A stretch of 64,000 bases of DNA from Myxococcus sp. RHSTA-1-4 (GTDB lineage: Bacteria > Myxococcota > Myxococcia > Myxococcales > Myxococcaceae). The translations under genes were made by a program, and so were the position numbers. The DNA lies in assembly GCF_020037125.1 (NCBI RefSeq), contig NZ_JAIQDG010000014.1, forward strand, positions 178,567 to 242,566, in the 5' to 3' direction. Below, piece after piece: positions 36,808 to 46,095 of this stretch (within the stretch, counting starts at the first letter, position 1; each line of letters starts with the position of its first letter). A model generated the notes under the pieces. The model ran no database searches, was not told where the DNA came from, and saw nothing but the letters and a program-made list of their open reading frames with translations.

Positions 36808-37018
36808 GCCGGCAGGGTAGCGCGCTGCGTCACGGGTCGCCAGGGTGAGCCCGCCTTCATGTCCGGAACAGGCCATGGCTCCAGGCCTGATTCAAAGAAC
36901 GTGGTGCTCTACACCTCCTGTCAATCCCATCAGCCCGCGCGCTCGGTAACGCCCAGCGGACTCCGCATAAGCGCCGTCATGGCGGCGCGAAACGACGCCG
37001 GACGCTGGGCGGGCGCAG

Positions 37019-38173
37019 TCACGGCGGGCTCGGCTCCGTCGTGATGGTGTCCACGCAGAACGCGCTCTGCGCTCCATCCTCGTCGTCGGCCAGCGCTTCA
37101 CCCGCCCTCTTCACCGCCGCCTGGATTTCGTCCGCCGCGTTCTTGGGGCTGTACCCGCCGCGCTCCCGGAGCACGCGGGCCAGGTCCTCTTGCAGCGCCA
37201 GTGCGGACGGGTAGCGCTCCGCCGGTTCGCGGCGCAGCAACTCGCGGAGCACCACCCGCGTGGGCTCGGACAGCCCTTGTGTTACCGCGTCCACGTCCGC
37301 CGGAGTGAAGGTGGCCGCCCGCAGAAGGGTGTCCTCCGGGTCCACCCCTCCCCACTCGTCCTGAACCCGCGCGATGGCGCCGCCCAGGCGCTCCCGCTCC
37401 CCTTCGGGAATCAAGGCCCACAGCTCTCCCGTCAGCAGGGTGGGCGCGCTGAGCAGGTGCCTCCCAGTGGCGAACTCCACCAGCACCATGCCCAGCGTGA
37501 ACAGGTCCGAGCGCGCATCCTCGGGCTGCCCGAGCAACGCCTCGGGCGAGGCCCAGTAGACTTCGCCCCGGGCGCCGGGGCGGCGTGTGCTCCGCTGGCC
37601 TGGAAGCCGCGCGGACGCGAGGCCGAAGTCCGTCAGCTTCACCTCCCCCGCCAGCGTCACGCGGATGCGGACAGGGTCAATCGCCCGGTGGACGATGTTC
37701 AGCGGCATGCCCTTCTCACTCTGGCAGGAGTGCGCGTGCGCCAGGGCCCCGGCCACCTGGGTGCCCACGTACAGCATGAAGGATTCAGGAAAGTAGCGTC
37801 CGTGTGTCAGCGCCACCTCCACCAGGGTATTGAGCGAGCATCCGGTGACGCACTCTGAAATCACATACAGGGCGCCCCGGGCCTTGTGCATTCCGTGGAC
37901 GCGGGCGATGTTCGGATGGCGCAGATAGCTGGCGAGCCGTACCTCTTCCTCCAGCCGCTTGCGCGCCAGCTTCAGCTCGGGCGAAACAGCGGGCAGGGGC
38001 AAGGCCTTGAGGATGACCTTCCCGCGTGCGTCGCCGTTGACGCGCCTGCGCGCCACCAGCACCCGCTCGCCATGGTGGCCGGGCCCCAGGTCCTCCACCA
38101 GTTCGTAGGTGGACTTTCCACGCGAGAAGAGAACCGTCCCCGGGGGAAACCAAGGGGCACCAGCATAGGCCAT
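37019..38173 (-). CDS. Serine/threonine kinase homologue with altered catalytic loop
   Basis: 384 residues. The kinase fold covers residues 20-345: VILKALPLP with K56, LRHPNIARVHGMHKARG, TDFGLASARL with the DFG Asp, and SDLFTLGMVLVEFATGRHLL. The catalytic loop reads IVHRAIDPVRIRV, so the HRD aspartate is Ala (A164) and the usual Asn is Arg. No membrane segment is present, so it is cytoplasmic. It may bind ATP without phosphorylating, or use the nearby D166. It lies on the same strand as the second kinase gene, 174 bases downstream of that gene's stop. Confidence 0.85.
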   Translation of the reverse strand: MAYAGAPWFPPGTVLFSRGKSTYELVEDLGPGHHGERVLVARRRVNGDARGKVILKALPLPAVSPELKLARKRLEEEVRLASYLRHPNIARVHGMHKARGALYVISECVTGCSLNTLVEVALTHGRYFPESFMLYVGTQVAGALAHAHSCQSEKGMPLNIVHRAIDPVRIRVTLAGEVKLTDFGLASARLPGQRSTRRPGARGEVYWASPEALLGQPEDARSDLFTLGMVLVEFATGRHLLSAPTLLTGELWALIPEGERERLGGAIARVQDEWGGVDPEDTLLRAATFTPADVDAVTQGLSEPTRVVLRELLRREPAERYPSALALQEDLARVLRERGGYSPKNAADEIQAAVKRAGEALADDEDGAQSAFCVDTITTEPSPP

Positions 38174-38288
38174 GAGGGAGTCTCCTTCCTGAAGGCGCGG
38201 CGGCGGACGCCGCGCGGAAGCAGGGAGGACACTACGCGTGGGTAGTCCCGGAAGAGAAGGACTCCCCAGGTTTGAGGGTCAGGTTATC

Positions 38289-38301
38289 GCAACACTGTTG
38301 C
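38289..38301. promoter_or_regulatory. Perfect 13-base palindrome between the two kinase genes
   Basis: GCAACACTGTTGC has six-base arms around one base. It lies 116 bases upstream of the cytoplasmic kinase gene and 46 bases after the stop of the receptor kinase, in relatively A/T-rich DNA. It could be an operator of the downstream kinase gene. Confidence 0.3.
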
Positions 38302-38347
38302 TGGAGCTACTTTGGCCAGTTTCCGCAAAGAGTCTTTACGTCCCTCC

Positions 38348-40189
38348 TCACGGCCACTGCCCGTAGACGAAGCGCGCGGGCGCCTTTGCATCCACTATCG
38401 CGGCACCGGGTTCGGAGCCGGGAAACTTCTTCACGCCCCCATTGAGGCTGAGCGAGATGCAGACGGGAAAGTCGCGGAAGTCGCGTCCACCTGGCGCGTC
38501 CTCGTAACGGCTGTACTCGACTTCGGAGGGGACCACGGCGCGGGTGTAGCGCCCCACCACCGTGTCACCACTCGTCCAGAGCTGGCCGTACAGCCGCGTG
38601 CCCTCGGGCAAGCCTCTCCACCCATGCGTCACGACACTGACAATCTTCCCATCGCCCACGAGGGCGAAGCACCCGACACCCTTCTGCCAGCGGTCCCGGG
38701 CCCTGCACTCGTCGGAGCTCTCCACCGCGTCGGGCTGACTCACGTCAACGTTGAGACGGAGAGACTTACCGTCCGGCAGCCCCCTGTACTCCATGGCTTC
38801 CACGGCGTCCGGGGGGCACGCCTCCCGCGTGGGCGTCACCTGGGAGGCGGGACAGCCCAGCGCCGCGGCACACACCCCGGCCACGGCGCCTTGCGTGAGG
38901 GACTTGGGGCTGAAGGCGGGCGCGGCCTTCTTCGGCTTCTTCGCGGCGGCCGGACTCGGGGGCGGCTTCATGGGGGCACTCACAGGGAGACTTTCCTTCT
39001 CAGCGGGGGGCAACTGGGACGGGGACGGTACCGCACCGACGGACGGCACGGGCGGGGAAGGTGGCGTGTCCGGGGCCTTGGCACGCGGGTCGGTGGAAGG
39101 CTTTGGCGCGGCCCGGGACGGCGGCGCTTCCGGTGAGGGGGCAACGCGCGGCCACGCCACCGCGGCGGCAACCACGAGCACGGCGGCGGCCACGGCCCAC
39201 GCCAGCACGCGCCGCCGTGCCCGTGCTTGGGGGCGCTCCGGGGCCGTGGTGCCCGCTTCCGGAGGGGGCTGGACGGTGGCCCGCCACTCCGCGCCGCCCT
39301 GCCTTCCCAGCTCTTCCAGGGCGCCCGCCATGGCGGCCAGCGCGGGCCGCCGCGGCTCCACGTCTCGCACCAGCCACCGCTCCACCCAGGCGCTCAACGC
39401 CTCCGGCACGCGCGGGTTCACCTTGCGCGCGGGCGGCGGCGCCAGGGTGGGGCTGTTCACGTTGAGGCGGGGGGCCTTGCGTGCGCCCGCCCGGCGCGCG
39501 GGCTCCGCGTCCGTCAGCGCGTCATAGAGGCACACCGCCAGCGAATAGAAGTCATCCTCCGCCGGGAAGTCGTACCGGGCGCTCCGGTCATTCTCATGCT
39601 CCTTGTAGAAGCGGGCCGCCTCGGGCGAGCGGTAGCGGTTGGTGCCCGGCGGCAGGGGCGCATCCGTCAACTCGTGCGCCCCGGAGTACTCCCCCGCCCC
39701 CAGGTCGATGATGACGGGCTCGCCGTCTGCCCTGCGCACCATGACGTTGGACAGCGAGATGTCGCGGTGGCGCACGCCGCGGCGGTGCATGTACGCCAGC
39801 GCATCCACCAGCCGGGCGAAGACGTGGAGGACCTGTTGGAACGTGGGGCGCGCCTCCTGAATCCACGCGGCCAGCGTCCAGCCCTCCACGTACTCCATCA
39901 CCAGGTAGCCGTAGCCCGCCTCGGTGCGCGTCCAGCCCAGCACCTTGGCGATGTTGGGGTGGTCCAACTGGACGAGGCACACCAGCTCCCGCAGCAGGCG
40001 CTGGTCCGTCTTGCCCGGGTCATCGCTGGACTGGCGGTGCTTGGACAGCTTGAGGGCATAGGGACGGCCCTTCCTCTCGCACTCGTACACGTCGCCATAG
40101 GCGCCGCCGCCCTTCCACCTGCGAATCCGGTAGGAGGCGTCGAGGCGGGCGCCGGGCTTGAGGAAGTCGGGGGGTTCCGCGTTCATCAT
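38348..40189 (-). CDS. Membrane-bound serine/threonine protein kinase
   Basis: 613 residues from the ATG at 40189 (ATG at 40186 also fits). The kinase domain spans about residues 20-290, with a GGGAYGDVYECERKG glycine loop, K47 in ALKLSK, the intact catalytic loop VRHRDISLSNVMV, IIDLGAGEYS in place of DFG, and DDFYSLAVCLYDALT. A membrane segment (VLAWAVAAAVLVVAAAVAW) lies near 345-365, then a Pro/Ala/Lys-rich linker and a Cys-containing C-terminal sensor-like domain. It should be active. The start overlaps the stop of the DUF2381 gene, so the two are translationally coupled, a pairing seen repeatedly in myxobacteria. Confidence 0.88.
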   Translation of the reverse strand: MMNAEPPDFLKPGARLDASYRIRRWKGGGAYGDVYECERKGRPYALKLSKHRQSSDDPGKTDQRLLRELVCLVQLDHPNIAKVLGWTRTEAGYGYLVMEYVEGWTLAAWIQEARPTFQQVLHVFARLVDALAYMHRRGVRHRDISLSNVMVRRADGEPVIIDLGAGEYSGAHELTDAPLPPGTNRYRSPEAARFYKEHENDRSARYDFPAEDDFYSLAVCLYDALTDAEPARRAGARKAPRLNVNSPTLAPPPARKVNPRVPEALSAWVERWLVRDVEPRRPALAAMAGALEELGRQGGAEWRATVQPPPEAGTTAPERPQARARRRVLAWAVAAAVLVVAAAVAWPRVAPSPEAPPSRAAPKPSTDPRAKAPDTPPSPPVPSVGAVPSPSQLPPAEKESLPVSAPMKPPPSPAAAKKPKKAAPAFSPKSLTQGAVAGVCAAALGCPASQVTPTREACPPDAVEAMEYRGLPDGKSLRLNVDVSQPDAVESSDECRARDRWQKGVGCFALVGDGKIVSVVTHGWRGLPEGTRLYGQLWTSGDTVVGRYTRAVVPSEVEYSRYEDAPGGRDFRDFPVCISLSLNGGVKKFPGSEPGAAIVDAKAPARFVYGQWP

Positions 40190-41109
40190 GGGCCGCTCTT
40201 CTCCTGCTTCTTGTCCTCGATGACCACGCCCGAGACGGACAGGGGCCGGGTGCCGTCCGCCCCCTCCACCACCAGCGCGAAGCCTTCCCCTGGCTTCCCG
40301 GGCGGCCCACCAAACTCCACTGACACGCGGGCTGTCTTCTTGGGCGCCAGCACTTCCGGCGCCATGGCCACCGTGCGCGCCTCCACGCGGCCGGTGGACG
40401 CACCCTCCAGCCACGCCCGCCCGGGCCGCCAGGGCTGCCCGGTTTCGTTCTCCACCTCCACTTCCAGCACCACCCACGTATGCGCCCGGAAGCGGCGGAC
40501 GTCCGTGGCACTCATGCCCGCCGTGCCCGCGTTGGACCACTGCTTGAGCCTGTCAGAGGCGACGCCTTCCTCCCCCACCTGTCCCGAGAGGACCCACCCG
40601 GCGGGGCCCATGGCCCTGGCGCGCTCGCGTTGCGTGGCCAGCTCCGCCTCGCACGCGGCGCCGCGGGCCTCCAGTTCGGCCAGCCGCGCGTGCATCCCCT
40701 CCGGCGCGGGGGCGCTGCGGAAGAACATCACCTGCGTGTCCGCCACGTCCTCGGCGGCCACGAGCGTGACGACGACCGCGGGCGGAGTGGGCGCGTTCAG
40801 GAGCGGCACGCGCAGTGCCACGCCTTCGCCCAGGTCCCCCTCCGCCATCAGCGTGACGGAGCTCTCCGAGATGCTCAGGAGTCTGACGCCGTCGGGGGCG
40901 CCCCGCTTCACGGCCTGCACGTCGAGCTCGGCATCGAAGGTGAGCGTGGTGGGGATGCCCCGGGCGACGGGAACCACCTCGGTCTTCGCCGTGAGGAGCA
41001 CGCGGCGGAAACGCAGGGAGGGGGGCGTCTCTGCTTCCGCTGCCCACGCCGCCATGGACAGGAGCGCCAGCAGAAGCCCGGGAAGGTGTGGCAGGGAACG
41101 GAACCTCAT
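40186..41109 (-). CDS. DUF2381-family protein coupled to a kinase gene
   Basis: 307 residues from the ATG at 41109. A signal peptide (LPGLLLALLSMAAWAAEAE) is followed by LRFRRVLLTAKTEVVPVARGIPTTLTFDAEL and LLSISESSVTLMAEGDLGEGVALRVPLL, the pattern of the Myxococcus paralogous family DUF2381. A coiled stretch (HARLAELEARGAACEAELATQR) lies in the middle, and the C-terminal part is beta-rich. Function unknown; it should lie in the periplasm and could give the extracytoplasmic signal to the membrane kinase encoded by the overlapping next gene. Confidence 0.82.
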   Translation of the reverse strand: MRFRSLPHLPGLLLALLSMAAWAAEAETPPSLRFRRVLLTAKTEVVPVARGIPTTLTFDAELDVQAVKRGAPDGVRLLSISESSVTLMAEGDLGEGVALRVPLLNAPTPPAVVVTLVAAEDVADTQVMFFRSAPAPEGMHARLAELEARGAACEAELATQRERARAMGPAGWVLSGQVGEEGVASDRLKQWSNAGTAGMSATDVRRFRAHTWVVLEVEVENETGQPWRPGRAWLEGASTGRVEARTVAMAPEVLAPKKTARVSVEFGGPPGKPGEGFALVVEGADGTRPLSVSGVVIEDKKQEKSGP

Positions 41110-41459
41110 GGGTTGACCGTAGCAGACCCCACTTTCTTCCCGAGCGTGTTCCCGGCGTGGCAGTGGGCAACACGCGGGTGTGAGGGCCAGGTCTGGAGCC
41201 CCGGTGCCTCGCGCCATGGGGCAGACTCCCGGGGTGCCCCGAGGTGATACGCGACACCAACGCTGGCCACCGCCGCACTGCCTGGCGCGAAGAAGAGGTG
41301 GCCTCCTGTCGTGGCTGTTCGGCCCTGGACGTGTGGCCACGGGGAACGTGAAGACTCCCGACACGTAGGCACCTGACAGCAGGGCCCGCCCACTCCAGGT
41401 ATTGCGCCTGATGCAGGTGGCTCCGGACCCGCGGAGCCCTTCAACTCGCCACCCGAGCG
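41110..41459. other. Divergent intergenic region
   Basis: 350 bases between the DUF2381 gene and the frameshifted barrel-like gene on the other strand. It should hold two promoters. A 62-codon frame at 41180-41368 lacks a ribosome site and a recognisable product. No other structure noticed. Confidence 0.4.
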
Positions 41460-42829
41460 GTGCTGGTCTCCCTCTTGATTCGCGCGGGGGCTGACATGAC
41501 GGGTCTGCGGGTGGTGTGGCTGCTGCTGGGACAGTCGGAATCGCGCGGGGTGGAGGGTGAAGGAGAGCCAGCGTACTGGCTGGGCCCGGACGAAGAGGCG
41601 CTGCACTATGGCGTGAGCCTGGAGGTGTCCGGGCTGGCACTGCTGCCGCGCATGGACACGGGCTCCCTTGAAGGCTACGCGCAGGTCGAGCCCACGCTGA
41701 TTCTGGATGGCGCGGAGCGCTTTGGCCTCAACGCGGGCGCGCCCCTACGCCTTGTCGTCGCGCGGGGCACCTCCTCGGCACGGACAGCGGCGGCCTGCTG
41801 CGCGGGCGCGACTGGGACAGCCTCTCGGACTTCGGGCAGTGGCTACGCGAACTGAAGGTGGGCGCGTCCTCCTCGCCCGCCAGGCTGCGAGCCGGGGCGC
41901 TGGAGGAGTACAGCCTCATGGGCGGCCACCTTGTGGGGCGCTACTCCAACCGCTTCAACCCCGACTACCGCCCCGCCGGGGCCGTTGTCTCGGGCGCGGT
42001 GGGGCCGCTGCACGCGGAGGCCTTCACCAGTGACGTCCTGGCCGCGCGCATCCTGGGCGGTGAGCTGGCCCTCAACCTCGCGCACTTCGTGGGCGACGCC
42101 TCCCAGCCCACCGGCTGGTGCGCGCTGTCGGTGTCGGCCGTGCGCGACTTCGGCAGGGCGGAGGGGCGGACGCCCGAGGTGACGCTGGCGCACGCCGACC
42201 TGGACGTGGGACTCGTCTTCCGAGATGACCTCCAGCTCTTCCTCCTGGCGGGAGCGGGCACGCGTGCGGGAACGGTGGGAGCCTGGGGGGCCCTGCTGGG
42301 CGTGGGCCTGGAGGTTGTCTCCGACACCTTGGAGGTGCACGCGCAGGTGGAGGCGCGACGGCAGCGCGGGGGCTTCCGCCAGGGCTTCTTCGGCCCGGAC
42401 TACGAGCTGGGCCGCTTCGTCGCCGCCGGGCCCTCCCCGCTGCCGGTGGCCCAGGCACCTTTCGCGGACGGCTACTCCGCCTTCGGCGAGCTGAGGGTGG
42501 CGCGCGACACGCTGCACCTGGACCATGCGCGGCGCGAGCTGCACCTGCGCGTGGCGGCAGAAGCCTTCAGTTGGGGGCGGCTGGACGCACTGGTGCGCGT
42601 CTCCACCTGGCAGATGCTGCGCCACCTCCACCTGGCACTGGACGCGCTGGCGGTGGGGGTGGGCCAGCCCAACGCGCGCTATGCCGTCTCCGGCGAGGTG
42701 CGCCACCGCTTCAGCCGGCGCCTGTACGTGTTGGCGCGCGGGGGCACCCTGTTGTTCCCGCAGCCGGACTCCACCGTGCGGCCCGGGGCGCAGGCCCTGC
42801 TGGGCCTGGGCGCGGACTCCGCGCGCTGA
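41460..42829 (+). pseudogene. Frameshifted outer-membrane beta-barrel-like gene
   Basis: Two frames together make one protein of about 445-455 residues. The first runs from GTG 41460 or ATG 41496 through EEALHYGVSLEVSGLALLPR and LILDGAERFGLNAGAPLRLVVARG; the second continues with HLLGTDSGGLLRGRDWDSLSDFG and runs to 42829. The join lies at the run GGGG (41764-41767): one additional G there would restore a single frame. The second part has alternating beta strands typical of a barrel (GRYSNRFNPDY, DVGLVFRDDLQLFLLAGAGT, HRFSRRLYVLARGGTLLF). It is either a sequencing error, a real one-base loss, or a slippage switch. The next gene, ureD, is convergent. Confidence 0.6.
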
Positions 42830-42956
42830 GCCGGCGCGCACTCCTGCGCACGACAACCGCCATACTTCGTCGCCTGGGTGTCTGCCCCAGCTCCCATCGA
42901 AAGAGCCATCGCGGTGGGGCCGCCCTTCCGCTCCCCGGGTTCCACTACATCGGTAA

Positions 42957-43802
42957 TCACACTCGGCGCGCCCACGGGTCGTCGCCCAGCAGTGGCGGGA
43001 GGAAGGCCAGCCACTCCCGGGTGCAGCGCAGCAGCGCTTCGACGGAGACGGCGGCCGCGCGCAGCATCAGCCCCTCCGTGCCGAGCGGACTGACGGAGGG
43101 GATGAGCGCCGCGCGGGACGACACGGGCAGCGCGGCGACTCGGGCGGACAGCGCCTCGCGGGCGGAGGCCAGCGCCGGGCCCACCAGCAGCACGGAGGCC
43201 ATCGCGTTGAAGCGGCCCAGGCGCTCCGCGAGCGGCCCATGCGTGGGGTCCAGCAGCCAGCGCTCGTCCACCAGTGCGCGGTCCCTCACGGAGACGCGCA
43301 GCGTGGACGTGTAGTGCGAGAAGGCCCAGCGCTCGCCGCTGGCCTCACGGCCGGAGGTGACCAGGTCCACGAGGACGAGCGACGCCCCCGTCGCGAGCCG
43401 CACGTCCAGCGTCTGCGCGTACCGGGCACCGGTGAAGCACACGGTGGGGTCCGGCACCACGGCGAGCAGCGCGCCTTCCTCTACCCGGGCCGTCAAATCA
43501 CTGCGGCAGCCCCGGGGCGAGCGGTAGACGCGGTTGGCACCCTGCGTGGACAGCAGCGCGGTGGCGTCCGGCGCCACGTCCACCTCGAGGGAGACATGGT
43601 CTCCGTCCACCAACCCGCCGCCGAACGAGCTGGTGTAGGCCCAGGCGGCATGGCCGTGGTTGCGCGGTGTGAGCAGCCGCAGCGGGCTGTGGGCCAGCGC
43701 GGTGCGCACCACGGTGCGGGGGCCGGAGCGCTCGAAGGCGAGCCGGGCGGAGCCGGCGCGCGAGGTGCGGTGCCGCGCCTCCACGGGCGCGTGGGTGTTC
43801 AT
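42957..43802 (-). CDS. ureD: Urease accessory protein UreD (UreH)
   Basis: 281 residues from the ATG at 43802; a longer frame to 43838 has no similarity. UreD binds UreF and UreG and forms the nickel channel to urease. Family features include SARLAFERSGPRTVVRTALAHSPLRLL, TSSFGGGLVDGDHVSLEVDVAPDATALLSTQGANRVYRS, LLAVVPDPTVCFTGARYAQ and SGRERGERWAF-type SGREASGERWAF. It is 6.1 kb from the rest of the urease genes although on the same strand, with two kinases, DUF2381 and the barrel-like gene between. This suggests a later insertion or a separate promoter. Confidence 0.9.
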   Translation of the reverse strand: MNTHAPVEARHRTSRAGSARLAFERSGPRTVVRTALAHSPLRLLTPRNHGHAAWAYTSSFGGGLVDGDHVSLEVDVAPDATALLSTQGANRVYRSPRGCRSDLTARVEEGALLAVVPDPTVCFTGARYAQTLDVRLATGASLVLVDLVTSGREASGERWAFSHYTSTLRVSVRDRALVDERWLLDPTHGPLAERLGRFNAMASVLLVGPALASAREALSARVAALPVSSRAALIPSVSPLGTEGLMLRAAAVSVEALLRCTREWLAFLPPLLGDDPWARRV

Positions 43803-43901
43803 GGCGGCGAGCCTGCGGCAGGCCCGGCCGGGACACAACGCCCACCATGGCCCGCGGGCTCTCCGCCTCCGGGAGCCGTGGGGCTGGTCGTCAGGGAACG
43901 G

Positions 43902-44279
43902 CTACGGCGTGTCGGGGCCGCCCTCTTCGTCCGGGATGAGCACCGTCTTGAGCTGCTCCAGCACGGCATCCGAAACGTCGGTGAAGGCGAGGCCCACCTC
44001 GTAGCGGGCCACGGCCTTGTCGGGCAGCTTCTTCGTCCACGCCACCCGCGCGTGGCACTGGAGGCACGTGCCGTCCTTCAGGAACAGGTCCAGCTCCAGC
44101 GGGCTGTTCTCGGCGTACACGTCGTCGGAATAGATGCGGACGCCGCCGAGGCTGGCATCCAGCACCTGCTGCTTGTCCACGCGCCGCAGCCTCGCCGGCC
44201 GCGCGTACAGCGGAGCCGCGAGCCGAGGGAAGCGGCGGCGGTCGGAAGGGGGGGTGTTCGCGCTCACGCTGTGCCTCAT
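43902..44279 (-). CDS. PilZ-domain protein
   Basis: 125 residues from the ATG at 44279, with GGAG about nine bases upstream. The two c-di-GMP binding motifs are present: RRRFPRLAAP (RxxxR type) and DASLGGVRIYSD (D/NxSxxG). The remaining sequence follows the PilZ barrel (LELDLFLKDGTCLQCHARVAW, YEVGLAFTDVSDAVLEQL). It should bind c-di-GMP and control a surface process such as motility or polysaccharide export. It stands alone, with the zinc-ribbon gene upstream on the same strand. Confidence 0.85.
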   Translation of the reverse strand: MRHSVSANTPPSDRRRFPRLAAPLYARPARLRRVDKQQVLDASLGGVRIYSDDVYAENSPLELDLFLKDGTCLQCHARVAWTKKLPDKAVARYEVGLAFTDVSDAVLEQLKTVLIPDEEGGPDTP

Positions 44280-44359
44280 CCAGCCTTCTCCGGAAGCGTA
44301 CCGGCGCTCTTCCGGGACAACCTGGTAGAGCATATGGGATTCGACAGACGGCGTGTAGG

Positions 44360-45058
44360 TCAGTTGAAAACTTCCGCGACGGCCGTCAGCACGGCGGCCA
44401 TGGCTTCGCCGACCGCCGTGCCGACAGCGGAAGCTCCCTCCACTGCCTCCATCGCTACCTGGGCGGCGGTGCCAACACCCGATACGAGCATTTCGAGAGT
44501 CCCATCGGTCACCACATCCACCGCCACCTCCGCGACAGTCGATACGACCTCACGAGCCGAGGAGGCCTCCAGGCTCGCGCTGGCGGCGGGGGGCTGGGCG
44601 GAGGCCATGGCGGCGGTGGTGGCCGCGGCCACGGCGGCGGCGCCTACCAGGGGCTTGAGCGACTTCCTGGGTGCCCGCCTGAGCAGCGTGAGCTCGTCCT
44701 CGTCCAGCCAGAGGCCATGACACTGGCCGCAGACATCCACCGCGCAGACCGGCATCCGCACCTGCGAGAGGAGCTCGTCGCAGGTGGGGCAGCGCGCCGC
44801 CGGCGAGCCACAGTGGCCACACTTCTCCCGGGGGAATGGGACGGGGTGCCGGGCGTGGCGGCAGCGCCGGGGCGCGGCGCGCAGCGCCTCCCACAGCGCG
44901 TCGGACTTCCAGGCCGGCGCCAGCCGCTCCAGCTCGCCACTCTCCAGCCACTGGCCCTTGCAGTGGTCGCAGGTGTCCAGCCGGACTCCGTGCAGCTCGG
45001 TGGTTCGCAGGGGGTGTTGAAGGCAGATGGGACAGGGCCGGCTCATGCCGTTGCTCAT
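44360..45058 (-). CDS. Double TFIIB-type zinc-ribbon protein
   Basis: 232 residues. Two zinc ribbons are visible: CPICLQHPL with DTCDHCKGQWLESGELERL (residues 9-50), and CPTCDELL with DVCGQCHGLWLDEDELTLLRR (residues 91-130). A further CGHCGS pair lies between them. Each ribbon has the zf-TFIIB pattern CxxC...CxxCxGxWLxxxEL. The C-terminal 95 residues are Ala/Val-rich and possibly membrane-associated (LVGAAAVAAATTAAMASA; AVGTAVGEAMAAVLTAVAEVF). Function unknown. No good ribosome site is seen at either ATG (45058 or 45046). Confidence 0.75.
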   Translation of the reverse strand: MSNGMSRPCPICLQHPLRTTELHGVRLDTCDHCKGQWLESGELERLAPAWKSDALWEALRAAPRRCRHARHPVPFPREKCGHCGSPAARCPTCDELLSQVRMPVCAVDVCGQCHGLWLDEDELTLLRRAPRKSLKPLVGAAAVAAATTAAMASAQPPAASASLEASSAREVVSTVAEVAVDVVTDGTLEMLVSGVGTAAQVAMEAVEGASAVGTAVGEAMAAVLTAVAEVFN

Positions 45059-45162
45059 TAATGGAATGCGGCGGCGGGCGAAAGGTGGCGGGTGGGCCGC
45101 CCCGGAGACGGCTCGCGGCAGTCGGGTCCACGGGGCGGTGCACCCACGCCCCGGGCCTTCAC

Positions 45163-46095
45163 TCAGGGGCGGCGCTTGGGGATGTTCGCGGCGCTCGACA
45201 GCCGCTCCGGGATGCGCGCGGCGAGCAGGTCGATGGCGGCGCGCACCTTCGAGGGCAGGTGCTTGTTCTGCGCCCAGACGGCGAAGATTTCGTTGCCGTG
45301 GCGGCGTTCCCGCTCCAGCACGATGTCGAGCTGCCCGTCACGCACGCGCTCCGCGACGAGCCAGCACGGGAGCCACGCCAGCCCGGCGCCCTGCACCGCG
45401 GCATCGGCGAGGGTCTCCAGGTCGTCCATGCGCAGGCGCGAGGGGGGAGACACGCGCTTCTCGCCGCCCTGTCCGTCCGGAAAGTGCCACTGCTTGATGA
45501 CGCCGTTGCGCCCGTAGACGACGGCCTCGTGTCCCTCCAGGTCGTCCAGTGACTTGGGACGGCCGTGCTTCGCGAGGTACGCCGGCGCGGCGCAGACCAC
45601 CATCTCCTGGACTCCCAGGCGGCGGGCCGTCAGGCCGGCCTGGTCCGCCAGGGGGGCGACGCGGATGGCCAGGTCGAAGCCGTCCTCGATGAGGTCGGCC
45701 ACGCGGTCGCTGAAGGAGATTTCCACCTCCAGCCCGGGATGCTGGCGGGCCAGCTCCCAGAGCAGCGGCGCCGCGCAGTGCCGGCCGAACAGCACCGGCA
45801 CGCTCACGCGCAGGCGGCCCGTGGGGGCGCGGCGTCCGGAGTCGAGCGCCGTCTCCGCGGCCTCCAGCTCCGCCAGCGCGCGGGTGCAGCGCTCGTAGAG
45901 GACCTGCCCGTCCTCGGTGAGGCTCTGGCTGCGCGTGGTGCGGAGGAACAGGCGCGTGCCCAGCCGCTCCTCCAGCCGGGCAATGCTCTTGCCGACCGCC
46001 GAGCGCGACAGGCCCATGCGCTCGGCCGCGAGCGCGAAGCTGCCGGCCTCGGCGGCCTGGACGAACGCGAGGACTCCACTGAGGCGATCCATCAT
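45163..46095 (-). CDS. LysR-family transcriptional regulator
   Basis: 310 residues. The N-terminal helix-turn-helix is LSGVLAFVQAAEAGSFALAAERMGLSRSAVGKSIARLEERLGTRLF, and the C-terminal effector domain begins RLRVSVPVLFGRHCAAPLLWELARQHPGL with FDLAIRVAPL. It belongs to the group of LysR proteins that control neighbouring oxidoreductases. It is divergent from the zinc-type dehydrogenase gene with 119 bases between, so it very likely regulates that gene and itself. Start ATG 46095 or 46092. Confidence 0.92.
   Translation of the reverse strand: MMDRLSGVLAFVQAAEAGSFALAAERMGLSRSAVGKSIARLEERLGTRLFLRTTRSQSLTEDGQVLYERCTRALAELEAAETALDSGRRAPTGRLRVSVPVLFGRHCAAPLLWELARQHPGLEVEISFSDRVADLIEDGFDLAIRVAPLADQAGLTARRLGVQEMVVCAAPAYLAKHGRPKSLDDLEGHEAVVYGRNGVIKQWHFPDGQGGEKRVSPPSRLRMDDLETLADAAVQGAGLAWLPCWLVAERVRDGQLDIVLERERRHGNEIFAVWAQNKHLPSKVRAAIDLLAARIPERLSSAANIPKRRP

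Noticed and set aside
41180..41368. A 62-codon frame in the divergent region before the frameshifted gene
   Set aside because: No ribosome site, low-complexity Arg/Pro/Gly sequence.
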